Source: an uncultured Lachnobacterium sp. (lineage in GTDB: Bacteria > Bacillota > Clostridia > Lachnospirales > Lachnospiraceae). Taken from it: 14,629 bases of DNA. The DNA lies in the NCBI GenBank assembly GCA_945971355.1, contig CAMFPD010000037.1, positions 1 through 14,629 of the forward strand, written 5' to 3'. The notes below the pieces were generated by a model. The model made no database searches. It worked only from the letters and a program-made list of their open reading frames with translations, and was not told where the DNA came from. The position numbers were made by a program, and so were the translations under genes. This document shows, piece after piece, positions 6,716 through 14,585 of the stretch (positions within the stretch are counted from its first letter, which is position 1; each line of letters begins with the position of its first letter).

Positions 6716-7627
6716 CTATTTTATTAATTTTTCAAATTCATCAACACTTTGCGATTTTGCTGCATATATCAACCATTTACTCAATAATTGTGAATCTCTA
6801 TTCGCTCTTACGACATCTTCCAATTCAGTGGTAACAGAACCAATTTCACTAAGAAGTTCAATTATTGCATCCGCTTTACCAACAGTCTTTCCTTCTTCTC
6901 TTCCTTCTTCTCTCGCATCCTCACGCTCTAACTCGATTTGTCTCTCATAGGTATAATCTAAATTTGTCACTTTTACAACCTCCTCTCGATGTGTCATCAA
7001 GAATTCTTGTAATACACCTTCCTTTATACAATAATCTATTGCTTTCTCTATCGCATGATGCAAATCCGTATCATTATCGTTATCTAAATAATAACGCACT
7101 CTGTCTACAAATTCCATATATTCTTTCAAAAAACTACATTTTTTGAGCAACTCCGCGTTATTCCCTTTGTTTATATTGTACACAGTGCACTTAAGTTCTA
7201 ACTGTGGTTCGTCTGTTATTTTCTCAAAACAATCTGATAATTTGTATTCATATTTCTCAGGCTGTTCCTCTTTTCCATTATAAAACACAGCAAATTTGGG
7301 AACTGGAATCTTCACCAATTTACGTCCATATATATTTGTGTTTTTCACCCATTTCTCCAAGTGATTAGATACATATATTAGGCATCTTAGTGGCATGTTA
7401 GGACATACTGATGATTGGTGTTCATATATGCTAATACTGGAATCCAACACGAATGATGCATCATTTCTTACCGTCAATGAAATCCCTTTATTCAATGTGC
7501 ATATCTGCACATCTTCTGGGTTAGTGTAAGCAGAATGGTTTAACGCATTATAAAGGGATAATGCGTTTCTCTTATCCTCCATTAACATACTAAAAACATC
7601 ACTTTTGTACTCTCTGTTTCCGTCCAT
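6716..7627 (-). CDS. Rpn-family (PD-(D/E)XK) nuclease / putative transposase
   Basis: This 303-residue protein has the layout of Rpn recombination-promoting nucleases. An N-terminal PD-(D/E)XK core holds D56 in LTVRNDASFVLD and E69-H-Q71 in YEHQSS (the E-x-Q form of the motif), followed by NMPLRCLIYV (77-86). A middle helical region follows. The C-terminal helical tail contains the charged repeat EDAREEGREEGKTVGKAD (236-253), the 'REEG' repeat common in this family. Relatives cut DNA and promote RecA-independent recombination. Many are multicopy genes in Lachnospiraceae, and a phage-defence role has been proposed for some. It stands alone between its own hairpin terminator and a long spacer, with no terminal repeats. 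AGGGAGGATATCT before ATG supports the start. The length is normal and the core motif intact, so it is probably functional. Confidence 0.85.
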   Translation of the reverse strand: MDGNREYKSDVFSMLMEDKRNALSLYNALNHSAYTNPEDVQICTLNKGISLTVRNDASFVLDSSISIYEHQSSVCPNMPLRCLIYVSNHLEKWVKNTNIYGRKLVKIPVPKFAVFYNGKEEQPEKYEYKLSDCFEKITDEPQLELKCTVYNINKGNNAELLKKCSFLKEYMEFVDRVRYYLDNDNDTDLHHAIEKAIDYCIKEGVLQEFLMTHREEVVKVTNLDYTYERQIELEREDAREEGREEGKTVGKADAIIELLSEIGSVTTELEDVVRANRDSQLLSKWLIYAAKSQSVDEFEKLIK

Positions 7628-7633
7628 AGATAT

Positions 7634-7680
7634 CCTCCCTCTGGTATGCGATTGAATTTCATTTTGAACAAAAAAGGAGG
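7634..7680 (-). promoter_or_regulatory. Possible hairpin hiding the Rpn ribosome binding site
   Basis: In the minus-strand leader, TCCT-rich bases 7680 to 7672 (CCTCCTTTT) can pair with bases 7642 to 7634 (AGAGGGAGG), which include the ribosome binding site of the nuclease gene. This makes nine base pairs including two G-U, with a 29-base loop. Such folding would limit translation. Stability was not computed. Confidence 0.4.
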
Positions 7681-7708
7681 TTACACTCAGACAATTTGAA
7701 AGTAATTC

Positions 7709-7737
7709 TATCTTTGCATAAATTTCGTAATCGTCAA
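7709..7737 (-). promoter_or_regulatory. Weak candidate promoter of the Rpn nuclease gene
   Basis: TTGACG (7732-7737) and AAGATA (7709-7714) on the minus strand are 17 bases apart. The -35 is good and the -10 is poor. Start would fall near 7702, giving a leader of about 75 bases that contains the hairpin over the ribosome binding site. Confidence 0.3.
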
Positions 7738-7937
7738 CTTCCTAGTTGCTGTCTATTCTGAAATTCACTCTTAAATTGTTAATTGTAAATAAAAGCATGA
7801 ATTTCCGAATTAAATGCGTGTTTAAATGTTTCAGATTTGTATAAACAAATGTACATGAAATGAAATATATGCTTTGAAATTATACTATCACTATTCATTG
7901 CTTGACACAAGAATAAATTTCTGCTTCCTTACAAATC

Positions 7938-7971
7938 GAATAGCCGCTACACTTTCATGCAACGGCTATTC
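7938..7971. terminator. Hairpin, probable terminator after the HAD-superfamily gene
   Basis: GAATAGCCG (7938-7946) pairs perfectly with CGGCTATTC (7963-7971) around a 16-base loop. ACAA/TTGT flanks can extend the stem past a bulge. It lies 112 bases past the HAD stop. The T-tracts are weak on both strands (GATTTGT on minus, TTGTAGTTTT on plus), so direction is uncertain. Confidence 0.5.
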
Positions 7972-8083
7972 TTGTAGTTTTGCGTAAATTTAGATAATTT
8001 CTTTTATTTCACATTCTCCTTTACAACCTATGGTATATATTATCGCAACCACTGGTTGTATACAATATAAAAAAAATATGCAC

Positions 8084-10087
8084 TTAAATATTTACCTGCA
8101 AATCAAATTTCTCCTCTATCATCCTCAAATACTCCTCATCATTTCCTGCGGCAAGAAGCATTGGCGCATAGGCATCCCGGCCACTGATATTAAACATATT
8201 TGGATAGCCTTTAAACCGAGCAGTGTAATCATCAGCAAAATCTCGTATTCCATTCTGAATCTCAGCTATGCCCTCCTGATTGAAATCCCTCTTTCCAAAT
8301 TCAAGTTTTACATCACCATTTTCATCAAAATCAAACCCTACAAATTGAGGAGTCTGAGAAGATAAAAGCAGTTCCCAGAAAATATTGTAATCCTTATTTG
8401 GATTATGCTTTTTCATCAAATCTCTGTTAAAGGACTGCGAATACAGATAAGAAACAAGCTTTCCACTCTGTAAGAAGGATTCACCGGCATCAGGCTCAGC
8501 ATTATTAATGGTGTTAGTTCCTGCAATAATTCCAATCACATCCGTATCAAGCATCCATACCTTCTCTGCCAGATGAGAAAGACTTATTGCACCACTGCCT
8601 GCCCAGCCAATATCAACAGCTGCAACCTTTTTAGCATTTCCAAACAAATTTCTATAGTATTGACGTGCGGACATCTGCTTCGACTCATACTGTTTTACAA
8701 TATCATCAAATGAATCCAACACATAGTCTTTGACAGTATCCACATTGTTGCTTGTCAATTCAACATCCATATCAAACGGGCACTCCAACGTAATTTTCAT
8801 ATCATCGATAGCCTCACGGATGGTAATCCCACTGTTTACCTTGTGATGCAGAAATCTCCTTACAAAATCATATCTATTTTCCCCAGCCATCAGAATCGTT
8901 GCCGCCTTACGAGACCAATATGCATAAACAGTACAATCCTCCGGATAAAGCTCGTCATAAACCTGCTTGAGTATATCCCCATCTCTGGAAAGAAACAGAA
9001 TCTTGTCAATATTATGTAGTCTGCAATATTCATGGATAAAATTGCAGTACCCTACAACAAATAAACCTCCGTAAATGTATCCATATTCATATTCTATGGA
9101 ATACACTGATGTTCCATTGTATATTTTATTATTTACAACCCCTCTGTAAGCTCCGCCTATTATCGGACTCATATCATAAGGCCTATATAAAAGTGCATTC
9201 TTATTAACATTTGGATAGTACATTGTTGCAAATCCGGTTTTTTCTGCCATTTTCACATCACTATTTACATTGTCCCCTACATGAATAAAGGAAGTCCCTT
9301 TTTCATAATTTGATTTAACTAAATCAAACAGCTTTCCATCACATTTACTAACCCCATACTCACAGGAAACGTATAGTTCCTTGAAAGCCTTATATCCTTT
9401 GCTATTCAGCAGATGTTTCATATGAATGGCATCGATATACATATCAGATACGATAATGATTTCTTTACCAGCCTCAATCAGTCTGTTATAAACCTGACTC
9501 ATAAATGGATTTGCATAACACAGCCTCTCTTCTGTCTCAAGCTCGATTTTCATACCAAGCGAAGCATCCACTCCAACCTCACGTTCTATCCTGTTCCATA
9601 TATCAGCCAGAGAAATCTCATAATTTCCATTCTCCGCAAAATGATCTTTTCTGGCAAGATATTCCTGTTCCATTCTGATTCGTTTGAAATCCATGATTCC
9701 AAGCTCCTCACCCATCATAAAAAACAGATCAGCTGGCTCTGAAAATGGTCGAAAAATCAGTGTGTCAAAAATATCAAAAGACACCACATCATACTTCATC
9801 AATTCTTCAAAATATTTATCTACAGAAACCTGTGGCATCTTTGCATGAAATTGCTCTGACTCACTAATCTCAGTCGGTATATTTTTTACTTCATATATGC
9901 TTGCCTCTGGAATCTTACCTAACCTTTTCATGCAGAGAATATAATAAGCAAAATTAAGCCATATCAAATACCCCCACGAAAGTACGCACTTAATCCCACC
10001 TGATCCATCATGCATTGCATGGTATCGCTTAGAAATACCTATCTGCTTGTTCACTAAAAAGTTATAAACTTTTTGTCTTACTGACAT
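8084..10087 (-). CDS. Large HAD-superfamily protein (COG5610-like), probable surface-glycan function
   Basis: This 667-residue protein has a complete HAD phosphatase core at about 98-295. Motif I is FDIFDTL (nucleophile D105, acid D108), motif II is IIIVSDMY (S214), the motif III lysine is probably K248 or K252, and motif IV is GDNVNSD (D272, D277). The N-terminal ~60 residues carry a conserved-looking GSGG followed by a hydrophobic segment (about 36-53) that may touch the membrane. The second half (about 330-667) holds KILFLSRDGDILKQVYDEL at 362-380 and VAAVDIGWAGSG at 488-499, resembling a second Rossmann-like part. Proteins of this layout often sit among glycosyltransferases in cell-surface polysaccharide loci, but none is adjacent here. 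Substrate is unknown. GGTGAGGAA lies before ATG with a rather long 11-base gap. Confidence 0.78.
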   Translation of the reverse strand: MSVRQKVYNFLVNKQIGISKRYHAMHDGSGGIKCVLSWGYLIWLNFAYYILCMKRLGKIPEASIYEVKNIPTEISESEQFHAKMPQVSVDKYFEELMKYDVVSFDIFDTLIFRPFSEPADLFFMMGEELGIMDFKRIRMEQEYLARKDHFAENGNYEISLADIWNRIEREVGVDASLGMKIELETEERLCYANPFMSQVYNRLIEAGKEIIIVSDMYIDAIHMKHLLNSKGYKAFKELYVSCEYGVSKCDGKLFDLVKSNYEKGTSFIHVGDNVNSDVKMAEKTGFATMYYPNVNKNALLYRPYDMSPIIGGAYRGVVNNKIYNGTSVYSIEYEYGYIYGGLFVVGYCNFIHEYCRLHNIDKILFLSRDGDILKQVYDELYPEDCTVYAYWSRKAATILMAGENRYDFVRRFLHHKVNSGITIREAIDDMKITLECPFDMDVELTSNNVDTVKDYVLDSFDDIVKQYESKQMSARQYYRNLFGNAKKVAAVDIGWAGSGAISLSHLAEKVWMLDTDVIGIIAGTNTINNAEPDAGESFLQSGKLVSYLYSQSFNRDLMKKHNPNKDYNIFWELLLSSQTPQFVGFDFDENGDVKLEFGKRDFNQEGIAEIQNGIRDFADDYTARFKGYPNMFNISGRDAYAPMLLAAGNDEEYLRMIEEKFDLQVNI

Positions 10088-10135
10088 TTATTCCGTTTCC
10101 TCACCTTTCTTAAAGTATCAATCTAATTGGATTAC

Positions 10136-10141
10136 ATTATA
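10136..10141 (-). promoter_or_regulatory. -10 box upstream of the HAD-superfamily gene
   Basis: A perfect TATAAT on the minus strand lies about 50 bases before the HAD start codon. The region 17 bases upstream is a T-rich run with no clear -35 box and overlaps the end of the exporter operon's terminator. Confidence 0.38.
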
Positions 10142-10164
10142 CAACTCTTTTAGCAATAAAAAAA

Positions 10165-10218
10165 TAACTCCTTTTTTACAAATTTGTTCTTGAACAAATA
10201 AAAGTAAAAAAAGAGTTA
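10165..10218 (-). terminator. Composite hairpin terminator of the ABC exporter operon
   Basis: TAACTCCTTTTTTAC (10165-10179) pairs with GTAAAAAAAGAGTTA (10204-10218) with one mismatch. Inside, ATTTGTTC/GAACAAAT (10182-10189, 10192-10199) adds eight pairs. It starts 35 bases past the exporter's stop. On the minus strand it is followed by TTTTTTTATT, so it should terminate the exporter transcript. AT-rich flanks may also stop plus-strand reads. Confidence 0.68.
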
Positions 10219-10252
10219 CTATTTATGGATTTATATAATTTATAAATGAAGC

Positions 10253-12103
10253 TTACGCCATCTCGAACTGCGAATTATATAATCCAGCATAAAATCCATT
10301 TTTCGCAAGAAGCTCATCATGTGTCCCCTGCTCAATGATATCTCCATCTTTCATAACAAGAATCATATCGGCATTCTTGATTGTGGAAAGTCTATGGGCG
10401 ATAACAAAGCTTGTTCTGCCCTTCATCAGGTTATCAAGAGCCTTCTGGATACGGATTTCTGTACGTGTATCAACAGAAGATGTAGCCTCATCAAGGATAA
10501 GAATCCTATTGTCAGCAAGGATTGCTCTGGCAATAGTAAGCAGCTGTTTCTGTCCCTGGGATACATTTGAAGCATCCTCATTAAGCTCCATATCATATCC
10601 ACCAGGCAATGTCTGGATAAAGTGATGAGCATGAGCCGCTTTTGCAGCTGCAATAACCTCCTCATCAGTGGCATCAAGACGTCCGTATCTGATATTTTCC
10701 ATAATAGTTCCCTTGAAAAGCCATGTATCCTGAAGAACCATACCAAATGCATCTCTTAATTCAGTACGATTATACTCTCTGATATCATGTCCATCCACCA
10801 AAATAGCACCTGAAGTAACATCGTAAAACCTCATAAGAAGCTTAACCATTGTTGTCTTTCCTGCACCTGTAGGTCCCACAATGGCAACTTGCTGTCCCGG
10901 CTTCACCTTTGCTGAGAAATCATTGATAATAGTCTGGTCTGGATTATATCCAAAATGAACATGTGAAAACTCCACACTACCCTCTATACAGTCCAGCTTT
11001 ACAGGATTTTCTACAGTTACATCCTCCTCTTCTTCCTCAAGGAAATCAAATACACGCTCCGAAGCGGCTGCCATAGACTGCAGCTGATTTGCCACCTGAG
11101 CAATCTGCTGAATAGGCTGTGTAAAATTCTTTACATACTGTATGAAAGCCTGAATATCACCGATTGTAATTACATTTTTTATTGCAAGAATACCACCTGA
11201 TATAGCAACACCTGCATATCCTAAGTTACCCACAAACTGCATGATAGGCATCATAAGGCCTGATAGGAACTGGGATTTCCAAGCAGATTTATAGAGAATA
11301 TCATTTGTTTCCTTGAAGGTCTTAATAGTCTCAGCCTCCTTGTTATAAGCCTTTATTACAAGGTGACCACCATATACTTCCTCCACCTGACCATTGACAT
11401 GACCCAGATACTCCTGCTGCTGCCTGAAATATTTCTGAGAATGCTTTATTACAAAAGAAATAAGCATTGCTGAAATCGGCAATATAACAAGTGAAATCAC
11501 TGTCATAAGTGGTGAAATAGAAATCATCATAACAAGTGTACCAATCAGTGTCGCAACCGATGTGATAATCTGCGTAATGCTCTGATTCAAGCTCTGTCCC
11601 AGTGTATCCACATCATTTGTGATACGCGAAAGCACCTCACCGTATGTCCTTGACTCAAAATATTTCATAGGCATACGGTTAATTTTTGCAGTTATATCCT
11701 TACGCATTCTGTAGCAGGTCTTTTGGGTGATGTTTGTCATAATAATTCCCTGGGCAAACATAAACAATGCACTAATTACATAAAGTCCCAGTGTGAACAG
11801 AAGCACCTTTGCGATATATTCAAAATCTATGCCGCCAGTACCAGCGATTTTGTTCATAAGCCCCTCAGCAAGTGCTGTAGTAGCCTTTCCCATAACCTTA
11901 GGACCAGCAACAGAAAAAATCGTTGAAACAGCGGCAAAAATCACAACCGCTATAATTGCCCCCCAGTATCTGCCCAGATACTGGGAAAGCTTCTTTGTAG
12001 AGCCTTTGAAGTCCTTCGGTTTCTCAACCATTCCCGGACCATGTCCCATAGGGCCTCGTGGTTTTCTGGAAGGCATTTTACTCTGATTCATTTTTTCACT
12101 CAT
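10253..12103 (-). CDS. ABC exporter subunit, permease fused to ATPase (canonical catalytic half)
   Basis: This 616-residue half-transporter has a six-helix membrane domain (about 45-345) and a C-terminal nucleotide-binding domain. Walker A is GPTGAGKT (410-417), the Q-loop glutamine is Q458, Walker B is ILILDE with catalytic E539, and switch H570 is in IAHRLS. Its signature is VSQGQ (514-518) instead of LSGGQ. The start is set at ATG 12103: AAGGAGG lies 9 bases upstream, inside the end of the previous gene, whose TAA leaves only one base between the genes. An upstream GTG at 12124 lacks such a site. The tight spacing and complementary ATP-site defects show it forms a heterodimer with the 772-residue partner, as in TM287/288, LmrCD or BmrCD exporters. 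Substrates are probably drugs, lipids or peptides. The N-terminus has a basic, proline- and glycine-rich stretch (RKPRGPMGHGPG). Confidence 0.92.
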   Translation of the reverse strand: MSEKMNQSKMPSRKPRGPMGHGPGMVEKPKDFKGSTKKLSQYLGRYWGAIIAVVIFAAVSTIFSVAGPKVMGKATTALAEGLMNKIAGTGGIDFEYIAKVLLFTLGLYVISALFMFAQGIIMTNITQKTCYRMRKDITAKINRMPMKYFESRTYGEVLSRITNDVDTLGQSLNQSITQIITSVATLIGTLVMMISISPLMTVISLVILPISAMLISFVIKHSQKYFRQQQEYLGHVNGQVEEVYGGHLVIKAYNKEAETIKTFKETNDILYKSAWKSQFLSGLMMPIMQFVGNLGYAGVAISGGILAIKNVITIGDIQAFIQYVKNFTQPIQQIAQVANQLQSMAAASERVFDFLEEEEEDVTVENPVKLDCIEGSVEFSHVHFGYNPDQTIINDFSAKVKPGQQVAIVGPTGAGKTTMVKLLMRFYDVTSGAILVDGHDIREYNRTELRDAFGMVLQDTWLFKGTIMENIRYGRLDATDEEVIAAAKAAHAHHFIQTLPGGYDMELNEDASNVSQGQKQLLTIARAILADNRILILDEATSSVDTRTEIRIQKALDNLMKGRTSFVIAHRLSTIKNADMILVMKDGDIIEQGTHDELLAKNGFYAGLYNSQFEMA

Positions 12104-12104
12104 T

Positions 12105-14423
12105 TTACATGCCCTCCTTACCACTTACTTCATGACTTCTATTTTCGTCTATACTATTATCTGCATTTTCATATGCATCTGTACCATTGACATCTTGGCT
12201 TAAACCGTCTCCTTCCGCTGCCACATGTTCTTCAGTAAGTCCCAGTTCCTTAGCTGATAGCTGCGACTGTGCAATCTGCATATACACATCACAATCCTTG
12301 AGCAGTTCCTTATGAGTTCCCTTACCAACAATCTTTCCATCATCAAGTACTAAAATCTGGTCAGCATGTAAAATTGTGCTGATACGCTGGGCAACTATGA
12401 TAACAGCTGCATTTTTTGTCACATCCGAAAGAGCTCCACGCAATTTTGCATCAGTCTTCATATCAAGAGCTGAAAAGCTGTCATCAAATACATATATATT
12501 AGGATTTTTTGCAATAGCTCTTGCAATGGCAAGTCTCTGCTTCTGTCCTCCTGATACGTTAGAACCACCCTGTGCAATAGAGCTGTCATATTTGTCATTT
12601 TTGTTCTCGATAAACTCTGTTGCCTGAGCAATCTCTGCTGCCTTTTCTATCTCTTCATCGGAAGCATTGCTATTTCCAAATCTGAGGTTAGAAGCTATGG
12701 TTCCCGAGAAAAGAATACCCTTCTGTGGTACAAATCCAATTACCTCACGCAGCTCCTCCAGGGAATAATCTCTGATATCATGACCATCAAGCTCAATTGA
12801 ACCTCCTGTCACATCATAGAATCGTGGAATCAGATTCACAAGAGTTGACTTACCACAACCTGTACTTCCAATTATAGCTGTAGTCTTTCCTGGCTCCGCC
12901 ACAAAATCTATGTCAGATAGTACATCCTCCTTTGCCCCTGGATATCTGAAATCAACATGGTTGAATTTGATAACACCCTTATGATTTTCCACTGTAACTG
13001 GATTCTTCGGACTATCAATAGAGCTCTGTGTCTTTATGACCTCATCAATACGATCAGCAGCCACACCAGCTCTAGGAAGCATAATGGACATAGCAGACAG
13101 CATAAGGAATGACATAACAATCATCATAGAATATGTAATAAACGCTGTCATAGTACCAACCTGCATTGAGCCATTATCAATTCTGCCTGCTGCAATCCAA
13201 ACAATTCCAAGTGTGATACAATACATAATCATGGACATACCAGGCATCATAAAGGTCATAACTCGATTTGTAAAAAGCTGTGTACGTGTAAGCTCACGGT
13301 TTGCTTCATCAAATCGTTTTTCCTCTTCCTTCTCACGTCCAAATGCTCTGATAACGCTAAGCCCTGTAAGTATCTCACGTGATACAAGGTTCACTTTGTC
13401 AACCAGTGTCTGCATGATTTTAAACTTCGGCATCGCAATGCTTACAAGTGTAAACATAAAAACCAGGATAGCGATTACCGCAACAGCAATAATCCACTCC
13501 ATACCAGATTTTGTGTTTGCCACTTTTATGATTCCACCAATCCCTACGATAGGTGCATAAAGCACCATACGGAGCATCATTGACGTAACCATCTGAATCT
13601 GCTGTATGTCATTGGTGCTTCGTGTGATAAGCGATGCTGTGGAGAACTTGTTAATCTCAGCATTTGAAAAACCAACAACATTCGAGAAAGTTTTCTCTCT
13701 CAAATCCCTACCAATTCCAGCACCAACTCTCGATGCCGCATATCCAACAACCACTGCCGAAATTAGCATAACTACCGCGAAAACAAACATCTTGCCACCT
13801 GTTTTCCAGAGATATGCTATCTGGTTTCCATCCACATCTACGCCTGCATTTTCGTCACACTTTGTTGCAAAAGCAACACCCATGGATTTAAGAGTAGATG
13901 ATCCAACTGCGTCAATCTTGTCCTGCACACCTGACCTAATCTGGTCTACAATGTCATCTGTCAGTTCCACCCCTTGTGGAATAGCAGATGCATCCACATC
14001 CATCTTCTGACCTGACTGGAATACCTGATAAGCCATTACAATAGGAACAATCAGCTCCTCATCCATCTTATCAAGTGTATCCTCATCAGCAATAAGCTTG
14101 TAGGATTTTCCTACAGTCTCCCCTGCGCTGCCTGTTTCATTACCACCATCTATATTGTCTTGGCTTTCTGTTTCATCAGAATAGCAGTCAGCAAACTTCT
14201 CTTTCTCATCCTCAAGCATAAATGTCTGAGCCATCTGATAATCTTCCTCTGTAATTTCTATTGGAAGAATATGCTCGATACCATGATTTTGTATACCCAC
14301 ATCAATAATATTGGATGTGTACTCTGGTAATGCCAAATCGCAGTATGCCTGAGCAAATAGGAAAACAAAAATCACAATAATCCATCGCCAGTATGGAATC
14401 AAATTCTTAAAAATTTTACTCAT
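12105..14423 (-). CDS. ABC exporter subunit with extracellular insert (degenerate ATP-site half)
   Basis: This 772-residue half-transporter is longer than usual (about 580) for two reasons. One is a hydrophilic insert between helix 1 (about 12-32) and helix 2 (about 210-232), acidic and cysteine-poor. The other is an acidic tail (about 725-772). Its ATPase domain has Walker A GSTGCGKST (519-527), Q567 and a canonical VSGGQ (623-627). However, Walker B is IYVFDD, with D648 where the catalytic glutamate belongs, and the switch histidine is Q679 (VAQRIS). These are the marks of the inactive site in heterodimeric exporters; the partner downstream supplies the active residues. The start is set at ATG 14423, with AAAGGA 7 bases upstream; a TTG at 14429 would sit too close. 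It is first in the operon. A regulator such as MarR may lie beyond the window. Confidence 0.92.
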   Translation of the reverse strand: MSKIFKNLIPYWRWIIVIFVFLFAQAYCDLALPEYTSNIIDVGIQNHGIEHILPIEITEEDYQMAQTFMLEDEKEKFADCYSDETESQDNIDGGNETGSAGETVGKSYKLIADEDTLDKMDEELIVPIVMAYQVFQSGQKMDVDASAIPQGVELTDDIVDQIRSGVQDKIDAVGSSTLKSMGVAFATKCDENAGVDVDGNQIAYLWKTGGKMFVFAVVMLISAVVVGYAASRVGAGIGRDLREKTFSNVVGFSNAEINKFSTASLITRSTNDIQQIQMVTSMMLRMVLYAPIVGIGGIIKVANTKSGMEWIIAVAVIAILVFMFTLVSIAMPKFKIMQTLVDKVNLVSREILTGLSVIRAFGREKEEEKRFDEANRELTRTQLFTNRVMTFMMPGMSMIMYCITLGIVWIAAGRIDNGSMQVGTMTAFITYSMMIVMSFLMLSAMSIMLPRAGVAADRIDEVIKTQSSIDSPKNPVTVENHKGVIKFNHVDFRYPGAKEDVLSDIDFVAEPGKTTAIIGSTGCGKSTLVNLIPRFYDVTGGSIELDGHDIRDYSLEELREVIGFVPQKGILFSGTIASNLRFGNSNASDEEIEKAAEIAQATEFIENKNDKYDSSIAQGGSNVSGGQKQRLAIARAIAKNPNIYVFDDSFSALDMKTDAKLRGALSDVTKNAAVIIVAQRISTILHADQILVLDDGKIVGKGTHKELLKDCDVYMQIAQSQLSAKELGLTEEHVAAEGDGLSQDVNGTDAYENADNSIDENRSHEVSGKEGM

Positions 14424-14484
14424 AGCCAATTCCTTTCATAGACTTATTGGGTTTCCATAATATGGATAAATACGTATACCGTCT

Positions 14485-14512
14485 ATTTTATCAATACCAG
14501 CGAGGAATACAA
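14485..14512 (-). promoter_or_regulatory. Candidate promoter of the ABC exporter operon
   Basis: On the minus strand TTGTAT (14507-14512) and TAAAAT (14485-14490) are 16 bases apart, about 62 bases before the start codon. The boxes are fair matches only. An 8-bp palindrome ATACGTAT (14470-14477) lies just downstream and could bind a regulator. Confidence 0.38.
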
Positions 14513-14548
14513 TTAAAAAAGTATAAACAATCATATTAAAAAGTTTTA

Positions 14549-14585
14549 TTTAACGCTCAACACACACTTTAGGCGCTAGCGTAAA
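14549..14585 (-). terminator. Possible terminator of the gene beyond the right edge
   Basis: TTTAACGCT (14549-14557) pairs with AGCGTAAA (14578-14585) with one bulged base and a 20-base loop. On the minus strand it is followed by an AT-rich stretch with CTTTTT about ten bases on. It would end a minus-strand gene outside the window. The long loop makes it weak. Confidence 0.3.

Larger units (their letters stand above)
7628..8083. other. 456-bp non-coding spacer between nuclease and HAD genes
   Basis: No convincing gene is found on either strand. The AT-rich sequence holds the nuclease leader and weak promoter (7634-7737), a perfect TATAAT on the minus strand at 7879-7884 with a poor -35, a strong hairpin at 7938-7971, and a 5-bp stem CAACC/GGTTG at 8046-8058. 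On the plus strand AAAAAAGGAGG (7670-7680) looks like a ribosome binding site but no start codon follows at a proper distance. No insertion-sequence ends, tandem repeats or tRNA were seen. Confidence 0.6.

Noticed and set aside
7668..7760. Plus-strand AAAAAAGGAGG that looks like a ribosome binding site for a small peptide.
   Set aside because: No ATG or GTG follows at normal distance; the first TTG is about 15 bases away and gives an unrecognised 22-codon frame. Pairing with the nuclease leader explains the motif better.
7775..7855. 25-codon minus-strand frame starting with ATG in the long spacer.
   Set aside because: No ribosome binding site, AT-driven composition and no recognisable sequence.
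8046..8058. Short stem CAACC/GGTTG before the end of the HAD gene.
   Set aside because: Only five base pairs and no T-run; the hairpin at 7938-7971 is a better terminator.
7628..8083. CRISPR array, tRNA or insertion-sequence ends in the long spacer.
   Set aside because: No regularly spaced repeats, cloverleaf-type sequence or matching terminal repeats were found by reading both strands.
10165..10218. Miniature transposon (MITE).
   Set aside because: No target-site duplication could be recognised, only one copy is in the window, and the position and T-run fit a terminator.
13036..13560. 174-codon plus-strand reading frame inside the exporter gene, and similar ones at 3128-3598 and 13606-14010.
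   Set aside because: They are antisense shadows of well-supported genes, without ribosome binding sites or recognisable domains.
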